Source of the DNA: JAVBOJ01 sp031550755
GTDB taxonomy: Bacteria > Bacillota > Clostridia > Oscillospirales > UBA929
Assembly (NCBI GenBank): GCA_031550755.1
Contig: JAVBOJ010000143.1
Span: 1-11,873 of the forward strand
Direction: 5' to 3'
DNA length: 11,873 bases
Positions 1 through 6,149 of the stretch are shown one piece after another. The notes under the pieces were generated by a model. It did not search any database, was not told the DNA's origin, and saw nothing but the letters and a program-made list of their open reading frames with translations. Position 1 is the stretch's first letter, and every line of letters starts with the position of its first letter. Both the position numbers and the translations under genes were made by a program.

Positions 1-60
1 GAAGTGTAAGCATGGCAACATGTTCAGCTGACCGGTACTAATAGGCCGAGGACTTGACCA
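1..60 (+). rRNA. 23S ribosomal RNA, 3' end (partial)
   Basis: The first 60 bases match the conserved 3' end of bacterial 23S rRNA: the GUUCAGCUGACCGGUACUAA block is followed by UAGGCCGAGGACUUGACC, which closes the terminal helix of the molecule in Firmicutes. The gene runs in from the left edge, so only its tail is present. The exact mature end is uncertain by a few bases. No 5S or tRNA gene follows before the hairpin at 161-190. Confidence 0.93.
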
Positions 61-160
61 GCACCACAAACTATGTGGGCAAACAGCACGTTCCGCCTCA
101 ATGTTCACCCCTGCCTTCGCTATTCGGTTTTCAGGGCGCGAGCCATATGGAAAACGAAAC

Positions 161-190
161 AAAGCCCTCCGGTTAAACCGGAGGGCTTTT
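161..190 (+). terminator. Bidirectional intrinsic terminator between rRNA operon and M42 peptidase operon
   Basis: A perfect hairpin: the arm AAAGCCCTCCGG pairs with CCGGAGGGCTTT around a short TTAAA loop. A T run follows on the + strand (TTTT, then CTGC), and on the - strand the exit side is also T-rich (CTTTGTTTCGTTTTCC). It lies about 100 bases after the 23S end and 13 bases past the stop of the converging peptidase gene, so it can stop transcription from both sides. Confidence 0.9.
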
Positions 191-202
191 CTGCACCCTT
201 TT

Positions 203-1180
203 CTACGCCAGCGGCGTTTCCAGCGCCGCCGCGAGCAGCCGCGCCGCCTGTTCCATGTCGCCCATGTGCGCCGTTTCCACCGGGCTGTACCGGTAGCGCA
301 CCGGCAGGCTCACCCCGCCGGTCACCACGCCGCCGCGCGAGACAACCAACGCGCCCGCATCGGACATGCCGTCCGGCGCGACCTCGCGCTGCGCCGGGAG
401 CTGCGCGTTTTTGGCCGCCGCCTCCAGCCACGCGATGGCGCGCGGGTGACAGACCGCCGATTTGTCCAGCAGCTTAATGGCCGGGCCGCCGCCCAGCTTG
501 AGCTCTCCCGCGCCGCCCGGAACATCGCCGGCCTCGGTTACATCCACCGACAGCGCCAGCGCCGGCTCCACCGCGAAAGCCGCCGTGCGCGCGCCGCGCA
601 AGCCGACCTCCTGCTGCACCGAAAAGACAATGTGCAGATCATAGGCCGGTTTTTTCAGCCGCGCCAGCGCCTCGAGTAGAATCACGCACCCGGCGCGCCC
701 GCCCAGATGGGGCGAAACCACCAGAGAGCCCTCCCGAAGGGTCTCCCCGGCAAAACAGGCGCGGTCGCCGATTTTTACCCGCGCTTCGGCCTCCGCGCGC
801 GACACCGCGCCGATGTCGATGAACATCCGCTCGGCCTTGGCCTCCTTACCCTCCAGACAGCAAACGCCGCGCACCCCGCCGGGCAGCAGCACCCGCGCCC
901 CGGGCAGCGTCTCAACCCTGACCGCGCCCACCAAGCCGAACCGCAAAAATCCGCGCGGGTCGATATGGGTGATGAGCAGCCCCGCCGTGTCGGCGTGCGC
1001 CGAGACCAGCAGACGCGGGCCGGGGCCTTTTTTGTGGGCGATCAGATTGCCCAGCGTGTCCACCGTGACGGTGTCGGCCAGCGGGCGCACCAGCTCGGCC
1101 AACCGCGCGATGATGTCGCCCTCGCCGCCCGACACGCCGGGACTCGCCGCCAATTCTTTTTGCAATACAAACAAATCCAT
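203..1180 (-). CDS. Degenerate M42-family aminopeptidase paralogue, probably catalytically inactive
   Basis: This is a 325-residue protein clearly of the M42 (glutamyl aminopeptidase / FrvX / endoglucanase M-like) family over its full length: SGGE near 17, DTLGNLIAHKKG at 41-52, IDIGA at 121, VGLRGA at 192, DVTEAGD at 213, GPAIKLLD at 232, and SPVE at 299. M42 enzymes are cytoplasmic, two-metal, usually dodecameric peptidases that trim N-terminal residues from peptides. Several catalytic positions are changed here. The HMDE motif is HADT (62-65); the L-D-[DN]-R bridging-Asp motif is L-G-G-R (159-162); VQEE is VQQE (188-191), losing the general base; and HSPVE is YSPVE (298-302), losing the last His ligand. 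H62, E191 and D213 remain. The ATG is set by GGAGG seven bases upstream, a site that overlaps the TAG stop of the gene before it, so translation is probably coupled. The family assignment is firm; inactivity is inferred. Confidence 0.9.
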   Translation of the reverse strand: MDLFVLQKELAASPGVSGGEGDIIARLAELVRPLADTVTVDTLGNLIAHKKGPGPRLLVSAHADTAGLLITHIDPRGFLRFGLVGAVRVETLPGARVLLPGGVRGVCCLEGKEAKAERMFIDIGAVSRAEAEARVKIGDRACFAGETLREGSLVVSPHLGGRAGCVILLEALARLKKPAYDLHIVFSVQQEVGLRGARTAAFAVEPALALSVDVTEAGDVPGGAGELKLGGGPAIKLLDKSAVCHPRAIAWLEAAAKNAQLPAQREVAPDGMSDAGALVVSRGGVVTGGVSLPVRYRYSPVETAHMGDMEQAARLLAAALETPLA

Positions 1181-1191
1181 ACAAAGCCCTC

Positions 1192-2211
1192 CTATTCCAT
1201 GCTCTCCATAAACGCCAGCAATAATCGGTACATATCGATAATATCCTGCTCATACGCCACGCTGACCGGGCTGTGCAGATACCGCACGGCAATGGCCATG
1301 CCGGCGGTCATGACCCCGGCGCGGCTGCGCTGAACAGCAGCGCCGTCTGTCCCCCCGGCGAGAAGCTCCTTGTTCTGCCACGGGATGCCGTTGGCCTCGG
1401 CCAGCTCGATGAGCCGCGCGCGCAGGGTGGGGTCGTAAATACTGCCGTTGTCCATCACCGGCAGCACGACGCCCGCGCCCGGCCGGCAGACCTGCCGATG
1501 CGGCTCCATATCGGGCCGGTCGGCGGCCGTAGTGGTCTCCAGCACCAGCGCCAGCGTCGGCGCGATGGCAAACGACGGGCCGAAGGCTCCGCGCATGCCG
1601 AGCTCCTCCTGCACGGTGAATACAAACCAGGTGTCATGCCGGGGGCGGTGTTTTTCGGCCAGATGCACCAGCAGCGCACAGCCCGCGCGGTCGTCTAGCG
1701 CCCGCGCCCGGAGATACCCGTCGCCCATCTGCGCGGGGCTGTCCCAAAAGGCGCAGGGGTCGCCCGGCGAAACCCGTGCCTCGGCTTCCTCGCGGGAGGA
1801 CGCGCCGATGTCGATGAGCAGCTTGTCCGGCGGCGTGACTTTTTGCATCTCGTCCTTGGAGAGCAAGTGCTTGGGAATGGTGGTGATGACGCCGGGGTGT
1901 TTTGCCAGGCCCACCAGCACCCGCCGTCCCGGCAGCAGGGTCGGATCAATGCCGCCGACGCGAGCGAAGGTGAGATACCCCTCGTCGGTAAACCCCTTGA
2001 CGATAAATCCGACCTCGTCCATGTGGGCGCAGAGCATCAGGGTGTGTCCGCCGGGGTGGGTTCCTTTTTTGAGAATCATCAGGTTGCCCATGGCGTCCTC
2101 GCGGATTTCATCGGCAAACGGCATGATGCGCTCGCGCACAGCCTCGCGCACCTCGTCCTCCCAGCCGGACACGCCGTGCATGGCGCAGAGGGTTTTGACC
2201 AGCTCGAGCAT
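1192..2211 (-). CDS. M42-family metallo-aminopeptidase, active-site complete
   Basis: This is a 339-residue M42 peptidase (339-360 is usual) predicted to hydrolyse N-terminal residues of peptides in the cytoplasm using two divalent metals. Numbered from the ATG, the set is complete: HMDE at 63-66, the bridging Asp in LDDRAG (173-175), the general base and metal Glu in VQEE (202-203), an acidic ligand in LVLETT (E225; Glu instead of the commoner Asp, which occurs in this family), and H313 in the terminal HSPVS. GGTDGAA near 286 is the usual conserved loop. The ATG at 2211 shares its A with the TGA stop of the preceding gene (TGATG), giving tight coupling. A GTG directly upstream at 2214 is possible but sits only four bases from the Shine-Dalgarno site. 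The specific substrate cannot be read from the sequence. Confidence 0.94.
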   Translation of the reverse strand: MLELVKTLCAMHGVSGWEDEVREAVRERIMPFADEIREDAMGNLMILKKGTHPGGHTLMLCAHMDEVGFIVKGFTDEGYLTFARVGGIDPTLLPGRRVLVGLAKHPGVITTIPKHLLSKDEMQKVTPPDKLLIDIGASSREEAEARVSPGDPCAFWDSPAQMGDGYLRARALDDRAGCALLVHLAEKHRPRHDTWFVFTVQEELGMRGAFGPSFAIAPTLALVLETTTAADRPDMEPHRQVCRPGAGVVLPVMDNGSIYDPTLRARLIELAEANGIPWQNKELLAGGTDGAAVQRSRAGVMTAGMAIAVRYLHSPVSVAYEQDIIDMYRLLLAFMESME

Positions 2212-3239
2212 CACAGCACCTCCCCGTCAGAAAGCGACAAAATAAAGGCGGCGATGAGCCGCGCACCGTTTTCCAAATCGTCCAGACTCAGAGTTTCCAC
2301 CGGGGAATGCATGTATTTCAGCGGTGCGGACAGCATGGCCGTCGCGGTGGATTTCCGGGCGATTTGCATCGGCCACGCATTCGTGCCGGTCGCACCCTCC
2401 ATGACCTCGAGCTGATAGGGAATGGACAGCTCGAGGGCGACCTGCTTCATGCGGTCGCCCATGCCCCGGTGACAGCCGGGGCCGACGCCGATGCACGGCC
2501 CGTATCCGACCGGGAAGGTCTTGTCCTTCGGGGCGTCGGGGCTGCGTCCATAGGTCACGTCCAGCACCAAACAGGCGTCCGGCTCGGTGCCAAAGACCGC
2601 CGGAGCCGCGCCGCGCGCGCCGCCCTCCTCCTGCACGCTGCCGCAGACGACCAGCGACACCGGCAGGGGCTTGTCCTTCAGCGCGTGCAGCGCCAGCAGC
2701 AGCATCGCGCAGGAGGCGCGGTTGTCCAGCGCCCGGCCGGAGACCTGCCGCCCGCCCAGCGAAAACAGCGAAGCGTCCAGCACGCAGACCGTGCCCACCG
2801 GCACCCGTGCGCGGGCTTGCTCGTCGGTCAGGCCGACGTCCAGCAGCATGTCGGCCACCGGCGGGACGACCGGCTCGCCCGACTGTACATGCGGCGGCAG
2901 CACCGCCACGACGCCGGGCAAGGGGGACTCGCACAGCACCAGAAATTCCCGCCCCGGCAGCAGCCGGGGATCCCAGCCGCCCAGCGTGCAGAACCGCAAA
3001 AATCCGTCGCGGTAGCCGGTCACCATCAGGCCGATTTCGTCCAGATGGGCGTCCAGCAGCAGGCGCGGCGCGTTTTTGCGCAGACTGCCCCGGAAGCCGA
3101 GGACATTGCCCAGTGGATCGGTCTTGACCGTGTCCACCAGCGGGATGAGCAGCTTGGAAAATACCCCGGCGACCGTCTCCTCCCGGCCGGGCAGGCCGGG
3201 ATGCCGGCTCAGGGTTTCCAGCAGGGTTCGCGCGTCCAA
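2211..3239 (-). CDS. M42-family metallo-aminopeptidase, active-site complete (first of three paralogues)
   Basis: This is a 342-residue M42 peptidase with every expected catalytic element: AHLDE at 64-68 (H65, D67), LDNRAS at 171-176 (bridging D172), SVQEEGGARGA at 201-211 (E204 base, E205 ligand), LVLDVT at 224-229 (D227) and MHSPVE at 310-315 (H311). The loop GATGTNAW near 282-289 is the counterpart of the usual GG-TDA loop. The start is TTG: AAAGGA lies nine bases upstream and only 15 bases separate it from the murD stop, so it is co-transcribed with murD. It differs clearly in sequence from the next two paralogues, so these are old duplications rather than recent copies. Substrate preference is unknown. 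Confidence 0.94.
   Translation of the reverse strand: MDARTLLETLSRHPGLPGREETVAGVFSKLLIPLVDTVKTDPLGNVLGFRGSLRKNAPRLLLDAHLDEIGLMVTGYRDGFLRFCTLGGWDPRLLPGREFLVLCESPLPGVVAVLPPHVQSGEPVVPPVADMLLDVGLTDEQARARVPVGTVCVLDASLFSLGGRQVSGRALDNRASCAMLLLALHALKDKPLPVSLVVCGSVQEEGGARGAAPAVFGTEPDACLVLDVTYGRSPDAPKDKTFPVGYGPCIGVGPGCHRGMGDRMKQVALELSIPYQLEVMEGATGTNAWPMQIARKSTATAMLSAPLKYMHSPVETLSLDDLENGARLIAAFILSLSDGEVL
2219..2225 (-). promoter_or_regulatory. Ribosome binding site deciding the start of the second M42 gene
   Basis: On the - strand GGGGAGG lies inside the 3' end of the upstream peptidase gene. It is seven bases from the ATG at 2211 and four from the in-frame GTG at 2214, which favours ATG. Confidence 0.7.
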
Positions 3240-3254
3240 AAAACCACGTCCTTT

Positions 3255-4631
3255 TTATAGAGAGTTTACCAATCGGACAAATGCCTCGCCGCGCGCCTCA
3301 AAGTTTTGGAATTGATCAAACGACGCGCAGGCCGGCGAGAGCAGCACCACGTCGCCCTCCCGGGCGATTTCCCGTGCGCGGGCAACCGCTACGTCCAGCG
3401 TCCCGCAATCCTCCACGACCGGAGCGCCGTCCAGGTGCTCCACGCAGGCGCGCAGCAGCGGCGCGGTCGCCCCGATGAGCAGCAGGTGTTTTACATGGGC
3501 ACACAGCGCGGGCCCCAGCGCGTCGAAGGGGATTTTTTTGTCATACCCGCCGGCGATCAGGATGACCTTTTGCGGAAACGACCGCAACCCCGCCAGCGTC
3601 CGGGTGGGGCTGGAGGCGATGGAGTCGTGGTAATACCGTGCGCCGTGTACCGTGCGGATGTACTGAATGCGGTGCGGCACGCCGGCAAAGGTTTGGGCCA
3701 CATGGGCGCAGACCTCCGGTGGGACCAGCCCCTCCACGGCGGCGCAGGCCGCCAGATAATTTTCCACATTGTGCGCCCCCGGCAGGAGAATGTCGGACAC
3801 GGGAAACAGCGGGGTTGTCACGCCGTCTTTGCGGCGGACGAGCGTTCCATCTTGGAGGAAAAATCCCTCCTCCAGCGCCACCCGGCGGGAGAAAAACACC
3901 GTCCCGCCCGGGGCGGAGCGTGCCATTTCGCGGGTCACGGGGCAGTCGAAGTTGAACACCGCGCGGTCATCCGGGGACTGATACCGGAAAATATGTTCCT
4001 TGGCCGCCCGGTATTCCTCCATCGAGGGATGGACGTCCAGATGGTTGGGCGTCAGGTTGGTCACGACGGCGACCGACGGGCTGGCCGTCATGGTCAGCAG
4101 CTGGAAGGAGGACAGCTCGAGCACGGCGATGTCCTCCGGGCGGATGTCCGGCGTGTCGGACAGCAGCGGGCGGCCGATGTTGCCGCCGAGATGGACGGTG
4201 CGCCCCGCCGCCCTCAGCATTTCGGCGATCAGGGTGGTCGTGGTGGTTTTGCCGTCGCTGCCGGTCACGGCCAGCACCCGGCAGGGGCAGACCGCGAGGA
4301 AATCCTCCATCTCCGAGCGCAGCTCCGCCCCGCGCGCCACCGCTGCGGCAATGGCGGGATGGTCGGGCCGCAGCCCCGGCGTGCGGTAGATGAGCTCTCC
4401 GTCAAGGCGTTGCAGGTACTCCGCGCCGCAGCGCAGCGTCACGCCGAGGGCGGACAGCTCACGCGCCGTGTCGCCCAGTTCCTCGACCGTTTTTTTGTCA
4501 TGCGCCGTAACGACCGCGCCCGCGCGGCACAGCAGCCGCACCAGCGGCAAATTGCTGACGCCGACGCCGGCCACATCGACCCGGCGGCCGGCCAGCGAGG
4601 CGAGATAATCGGAAAAAGGCTGTTTTGTCAA
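3255..4631 (-). CDS. murD: UDP-N-acetylmuramoyl-L-alanine--D-glutamate ligase
   Basis: MurD is the cytoplasmic ATP-dependent ligase that adds D-Glu to UDP-MurNAc-L-Ala in peptidoglycan precursor synthesis. The 458-residue length is normal. Visible in order: an N-terminal Rossmann-like nucleotide-sugar domain (VDVAGVGVSN at 18-27), the ATP P-loop GSDGKTTT (124-131), NIGRPL (151-156), LELSSFQL (171-178), TNLTPNHLDVH (191-201) and YRAAK ending at K211, the position of the carbamylated Lys of Mur ligases. Further on, the C-terminal domain carries HDSIASSPTRTLAGL, the clostridial version of the DSKATN motif. The start codon is TTG, seven bases from GGAGGG. It heads the - strand unit from the promoter at 4667-4695. 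Seeing murD followed by three peptidases instead of other cell-wall genes is unusual, and a functional link is not evident. Confidence 0.97.
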   Translation of the reverse strand: MTKQPFSDYLASLAGRRVDVAGVGVSNLPLVRLLCRAGAVVTAHDKKTVEELGDTARELSALGVTLRCGAEYLQRLDGELIYRTPGLRPDHPAIAAAVARGAELRSEMEDFLAVCPCRVLAVTGSDGKTTTTTLIAEMLRAAGRTVHLGGNIGRPLLSDTPDIRPEDIAVLELSSFQLLTMTASPSVAVVTNLTPNHLDVHPSMEEYRAAKEHIFRYQSPDDRAVFNFDCPVTREMARSAPGGTVFFSRRVALEEGFFLQDGTLVRRKDGVTTPLFPVSDILLPGAHNVENYLAACAAVEGLVPPEVCAHVAQTFAGVPHRIQYIRTVHGARYYHDSIASSPTRTLAGLRSFPQKVILIAGGYDKKIPFDALGPALCAHVKHLLLIGATAPLLRACVEHLDGAPVVEDCGTLDVAVARAREIAREGDVVLLSPACASFDQFQNFEARGEAFVRLVNSL

Positions 4632-4666
4632 ACGGCAACCCTCCGTATATTGATTTCATTCACTGT

Positions 4667-4695
4667 ATTATACCCGCCTTCGGGTGCAAATTCAA
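4667..4695 (-). promoter_or_regulatory. Sigma-70 type promoter for murD and the M42 genes
   Basis: On the - strand, TTGAAT (4690-4695) and TATAAT (4667-4672) are separated by exactly 17 bases. The -10 is a perfect match and the -35 matches four of six positions. It points at murD, placing the start about 30 bases before the TTG codon, so the leader is short. A small ACCCG/CGGGT hairpin lies within the spacer. Confidence 0.8.
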
Positions 4696-4737
4696 CGAAA
4701 GTTTTGTCGGACTCGAAAAAAGGGCGCGTCCATTGAA

Positions 4738-4766
4738 TTGACAGCGCGGAGCAAACGTCGTATAAT
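4738..4766 (+). promoter_or_regulatory. Distal arg promoter P1 with perfect sigma-70 consensus
   Basis: TTGACA (4738-4743), a 17-base spacer and TATAAT (4761-4766) give an exact consensus promoter pointing at argG. Transcription would begin near 4773, about 75 bases upstream of the argG ATG and ahead of both ArgR-like palindromes. Confidence 0.85.
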
Positions 4767-4788
4767 GCGGGTACGGCCAAAATAGGGC

Positions 4789-4817
4789 TTGCATATTTAT
4801 GCATTTAGTGCTACAAT
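4789..4817 (+). promoter_or_regulatory. Proximal arg promoter P2 overlapping operator sites
   Basis: TTGCAT (4789-4794), a 17-base spacer and TACAAT (4812-4817) form a second good sigma-70 promoter. Its start would fall near 4824, inside the strong ARG box at 4818-4835. Its -35 lies within the weaker palindrome at 4790-4803, so a bound repressor would block it directly. Confidence 0.75.
4790..4803 (+). promoter_or_regulatory. Second, divergent ARG-box-like palindrome
   Basis: TGCATATTTATGCA is a perfect palindrome that differs from the strong box at 4820-4833 only by the symmetric A-to-C and T-to-G changes at the third and twelfth positions. The two centres are 30 bases apart, close to three helical turns. 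This suggests a weaker accessory ArgR site covering the P2 -35. Confidence 0.55.
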
Positions 4818-4835
4818 AGTGAATATTTATTCAAG
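4818..4835 (+). promoter_or_regulatory. ARG box (ArgR/AhrC operator)
   Basis: AGTGAATATTTATTCAAG fits the arginine repressor consensus (TGAAT, four A/T bases, ATTCA) perfectly and symmetrically. It covers the predicted start of P2 and touches the argG Shine-Dalgarno sequence (AAGGAGG, 4833-4839). Bound ArgR would stop initiation at P2 and could act as a roadblock to P1. The repressor gene itself is not in the window. Confidence 0.88.
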
Positions 4836-4847
4836 GAGGCCATTCAA

Positions 4848-6053
4848 ATGTCGGCTGTGAAAAAAGTTGCGCTCGCCTATTCCGGAGGACTGGACACCTC
4901 GATCATCATCCCGTGGCTCAAGGAAAATTACGGCTGTGAGGTCATCGCCGTGGCCGCCGACGTCGGTCAGGGGCAGGAGCTCGACGGTCTGATCGAAAAG
5001 GCCAAAAAAACCGGCGCGGCGGATTGCTTCATCGAGGATCTGCGTCAGGAGTTCGTGGACGACTATATTTTCCCCACGCTCAAGGCGGGCGCGGTCTACG
5101 AGGGCGAATACCTGCTGGGCACGTCGTTTGCCCGCCCGGTGATTGCCAAACGCATCGTGGAAATCGCCCTGCGCGAGGGCTGCGACGCCATCGCCCATGG
5201 CTGCACCGGCAAGTGCAACGATCAGGTGCGCTTTGAGCGGACCATCAAGGCGTTCGCGCCGCAGATGACCATCATCGCGCCGTGGCGCGAGTGGGACATC
5301 AAATCGCGCGACGAGGAAATCGACTACGCCGAGGCGCGGAACATCCCGCTGACCATCACCCGCGAGACGAACTATTCCAAGGACAAAAACCTCTGGCATC
5401 TCTCGCATGAGGGCATGGACCTGGAGGATCCGGCCAATGAGCCGATGTATGACAAAATCCTCGAGCTGGGCGTCACGCCGGAAAAAGCGCCCGACGCCCC
5501 GGCCTATCTGACGCTGGGCTTTGAACAGGGCATCCCGGTTTCGCTGGATGGCGTGAAAATGGACGGCGTCACGCTGATTGAAAAACTCAACAAGCTGGGC
5601 GGGGCGCACGGCGTCGGCATCATCGATCTGGTGGAAAACCGGCTGGTGGGCATGAAGTCGCGCGGGGTCTACGAGACGCCCGGCGGCACGATTTTGTACA
5701 AGGCGCACCGCATCCTCGAGTCCATCACGCTGGATCGCGACACGGCGCACCAAAAAGAGCAGCTGGCTGTCCGCTTTGCCGAGCTTGTCTATTACGGCCA
5801 GTGGTTCACCCCGCTGCGCGAGGCGCTGACCGCCTTTGTGGACAAAACGCAGGAGACGGTCACCGGCGAGGTGCGGCTCAAGCTATACAAGGGCAACATT
5901 ACCGCCGCCGGCGTTGTTTCGCCGCATTCGCTGTACAGCGAGGCCATCGCCACCTTCGGCGAGTCGGATTACAACCAGAAGGACGCCGAAGGGTTTATCA
6001 ATTTGTTCGGACTGCCGATCAAGGTGGGGGCGTTGACCAAACAGGGGAAATAA
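4848..6053 (+). CDS. argG: Argininosuccinate synthase
   Basis: ArgG joins citrulline and aspartate at the cost of ATP (to AMP and PPi) in the penultimate step of arginine synthesis, in the cytoplasm. The 401-residue length is typical. The PP-loop AYSGGLDTS is at 10-18, DVGQG at 38-42, EGEYLLGTSFARP at 85-97, and the substrate-binding segment AHGCTGKCNDQVRFE at 116-130. DLEDPANEP further on is also a family hallmark. The ATG has AAGGAGG eight bases upstream. It is the first gene of the arginine cluster and directly follows the ARG box. One oddity: the highly conserved GKGND motif reads GKCND, with Cys at 123 (codon TGC, one base from GGC). Other catalytic motifs are intact, so it is expected to be active. 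Confidence 0.97.
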   Translation: MSAVKKVALAYSGGLDTSIIIPWLKENYGCEVIAVAADVGQGQELDGLIEKAKKTGAADCFIEDLRQEFVDDYIFPTLKAGAVYEGEYLLGTSFARPVIAKRIVEIALREGCDAIAHGCTGKCNDQVRFERTIKAFAPQMTIIAPWREWDIKSRDEEIDYAEARNIPLTITRETNYSKDKNLWHLSHEGMDLEDPANEPMYDKILELGVTPEKAPDAPAYLTLGFEQGIPVSLDGVKMDGVTLIEKLNKLGGAHGVGIIDLVENRLVGMKSRGVYETPGGTILYKAHRILESITLDRDTAHQKEQLAVRFAELVYYGQWFTPLREALTAFVDKTQETVTGEVRLKLYKGNITAAGVVSPHSLYSEAIATFGESDYNQKDAEGFINLFGLPIKVGALTKQGK

Positions 6054-6096
6054 AAGTCTGTTTTGGACGAGGGCGGCGTCCCCTACAAATACGCAC

Positions 6097-6128
6097 CCCC
6101 GCGTCCCTATCTGTTATCTCTTATCTGT
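6097..6128. repeat. Heptamer tandem repeat, three units, in argG-argH spacer
   Basis: Read on the - strand, 6105-6125 is three 7-base units, GATAAGA, GATAACA and GATAGGG, followed by the GC-rich flank ACGCGGGG. The same units and flank recur in opposite orientation at 8514-8556. Twenty-six of 28 bases agree between 6097-6124 and the reverse complement of 8529-8556. The repeat sits just upstream of the argH ribosome binding site. Confidence 0.75.
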
Positions 6129-6131
6129 CAA

Positions 6132-6140
6132 AAAGGGAGG
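6132..6140 (+). promoter_or_regulatory. Ribosome binding site setting the argH TTG start
   Basis: AAAGGGAGG ends nine bases before the TTG at 6150. The frame is open upstream to 6063, but that extension has no family similarity and contains the heptamer repeat, so the TTG at 6150 is the start. Confidence 0.8.
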
Positions 6141-6149
6141 CCGCCGCCT

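Noticed and set aside
61..160. Possible 5S rRNA or tRNA after 23S
   Set aside because: No tRNA cloverleaf, CCA-type end or 5S conserved blocks could be found in the 100 bases.
3306..4736. Long open frame on the + strand opposite murD
   Set aside because: It is antisense to a complete murD with all Mur ligase motifs and runs into the arg control region.
6063..6149. Longer N-terminus for ArgH
   Set aside because: The 29 extra codons translate the repeat-bearing spacer, have no family similarity, and the TTG at 6150 has a well-placed ribosome binding site and the expected KLWAGRF start.
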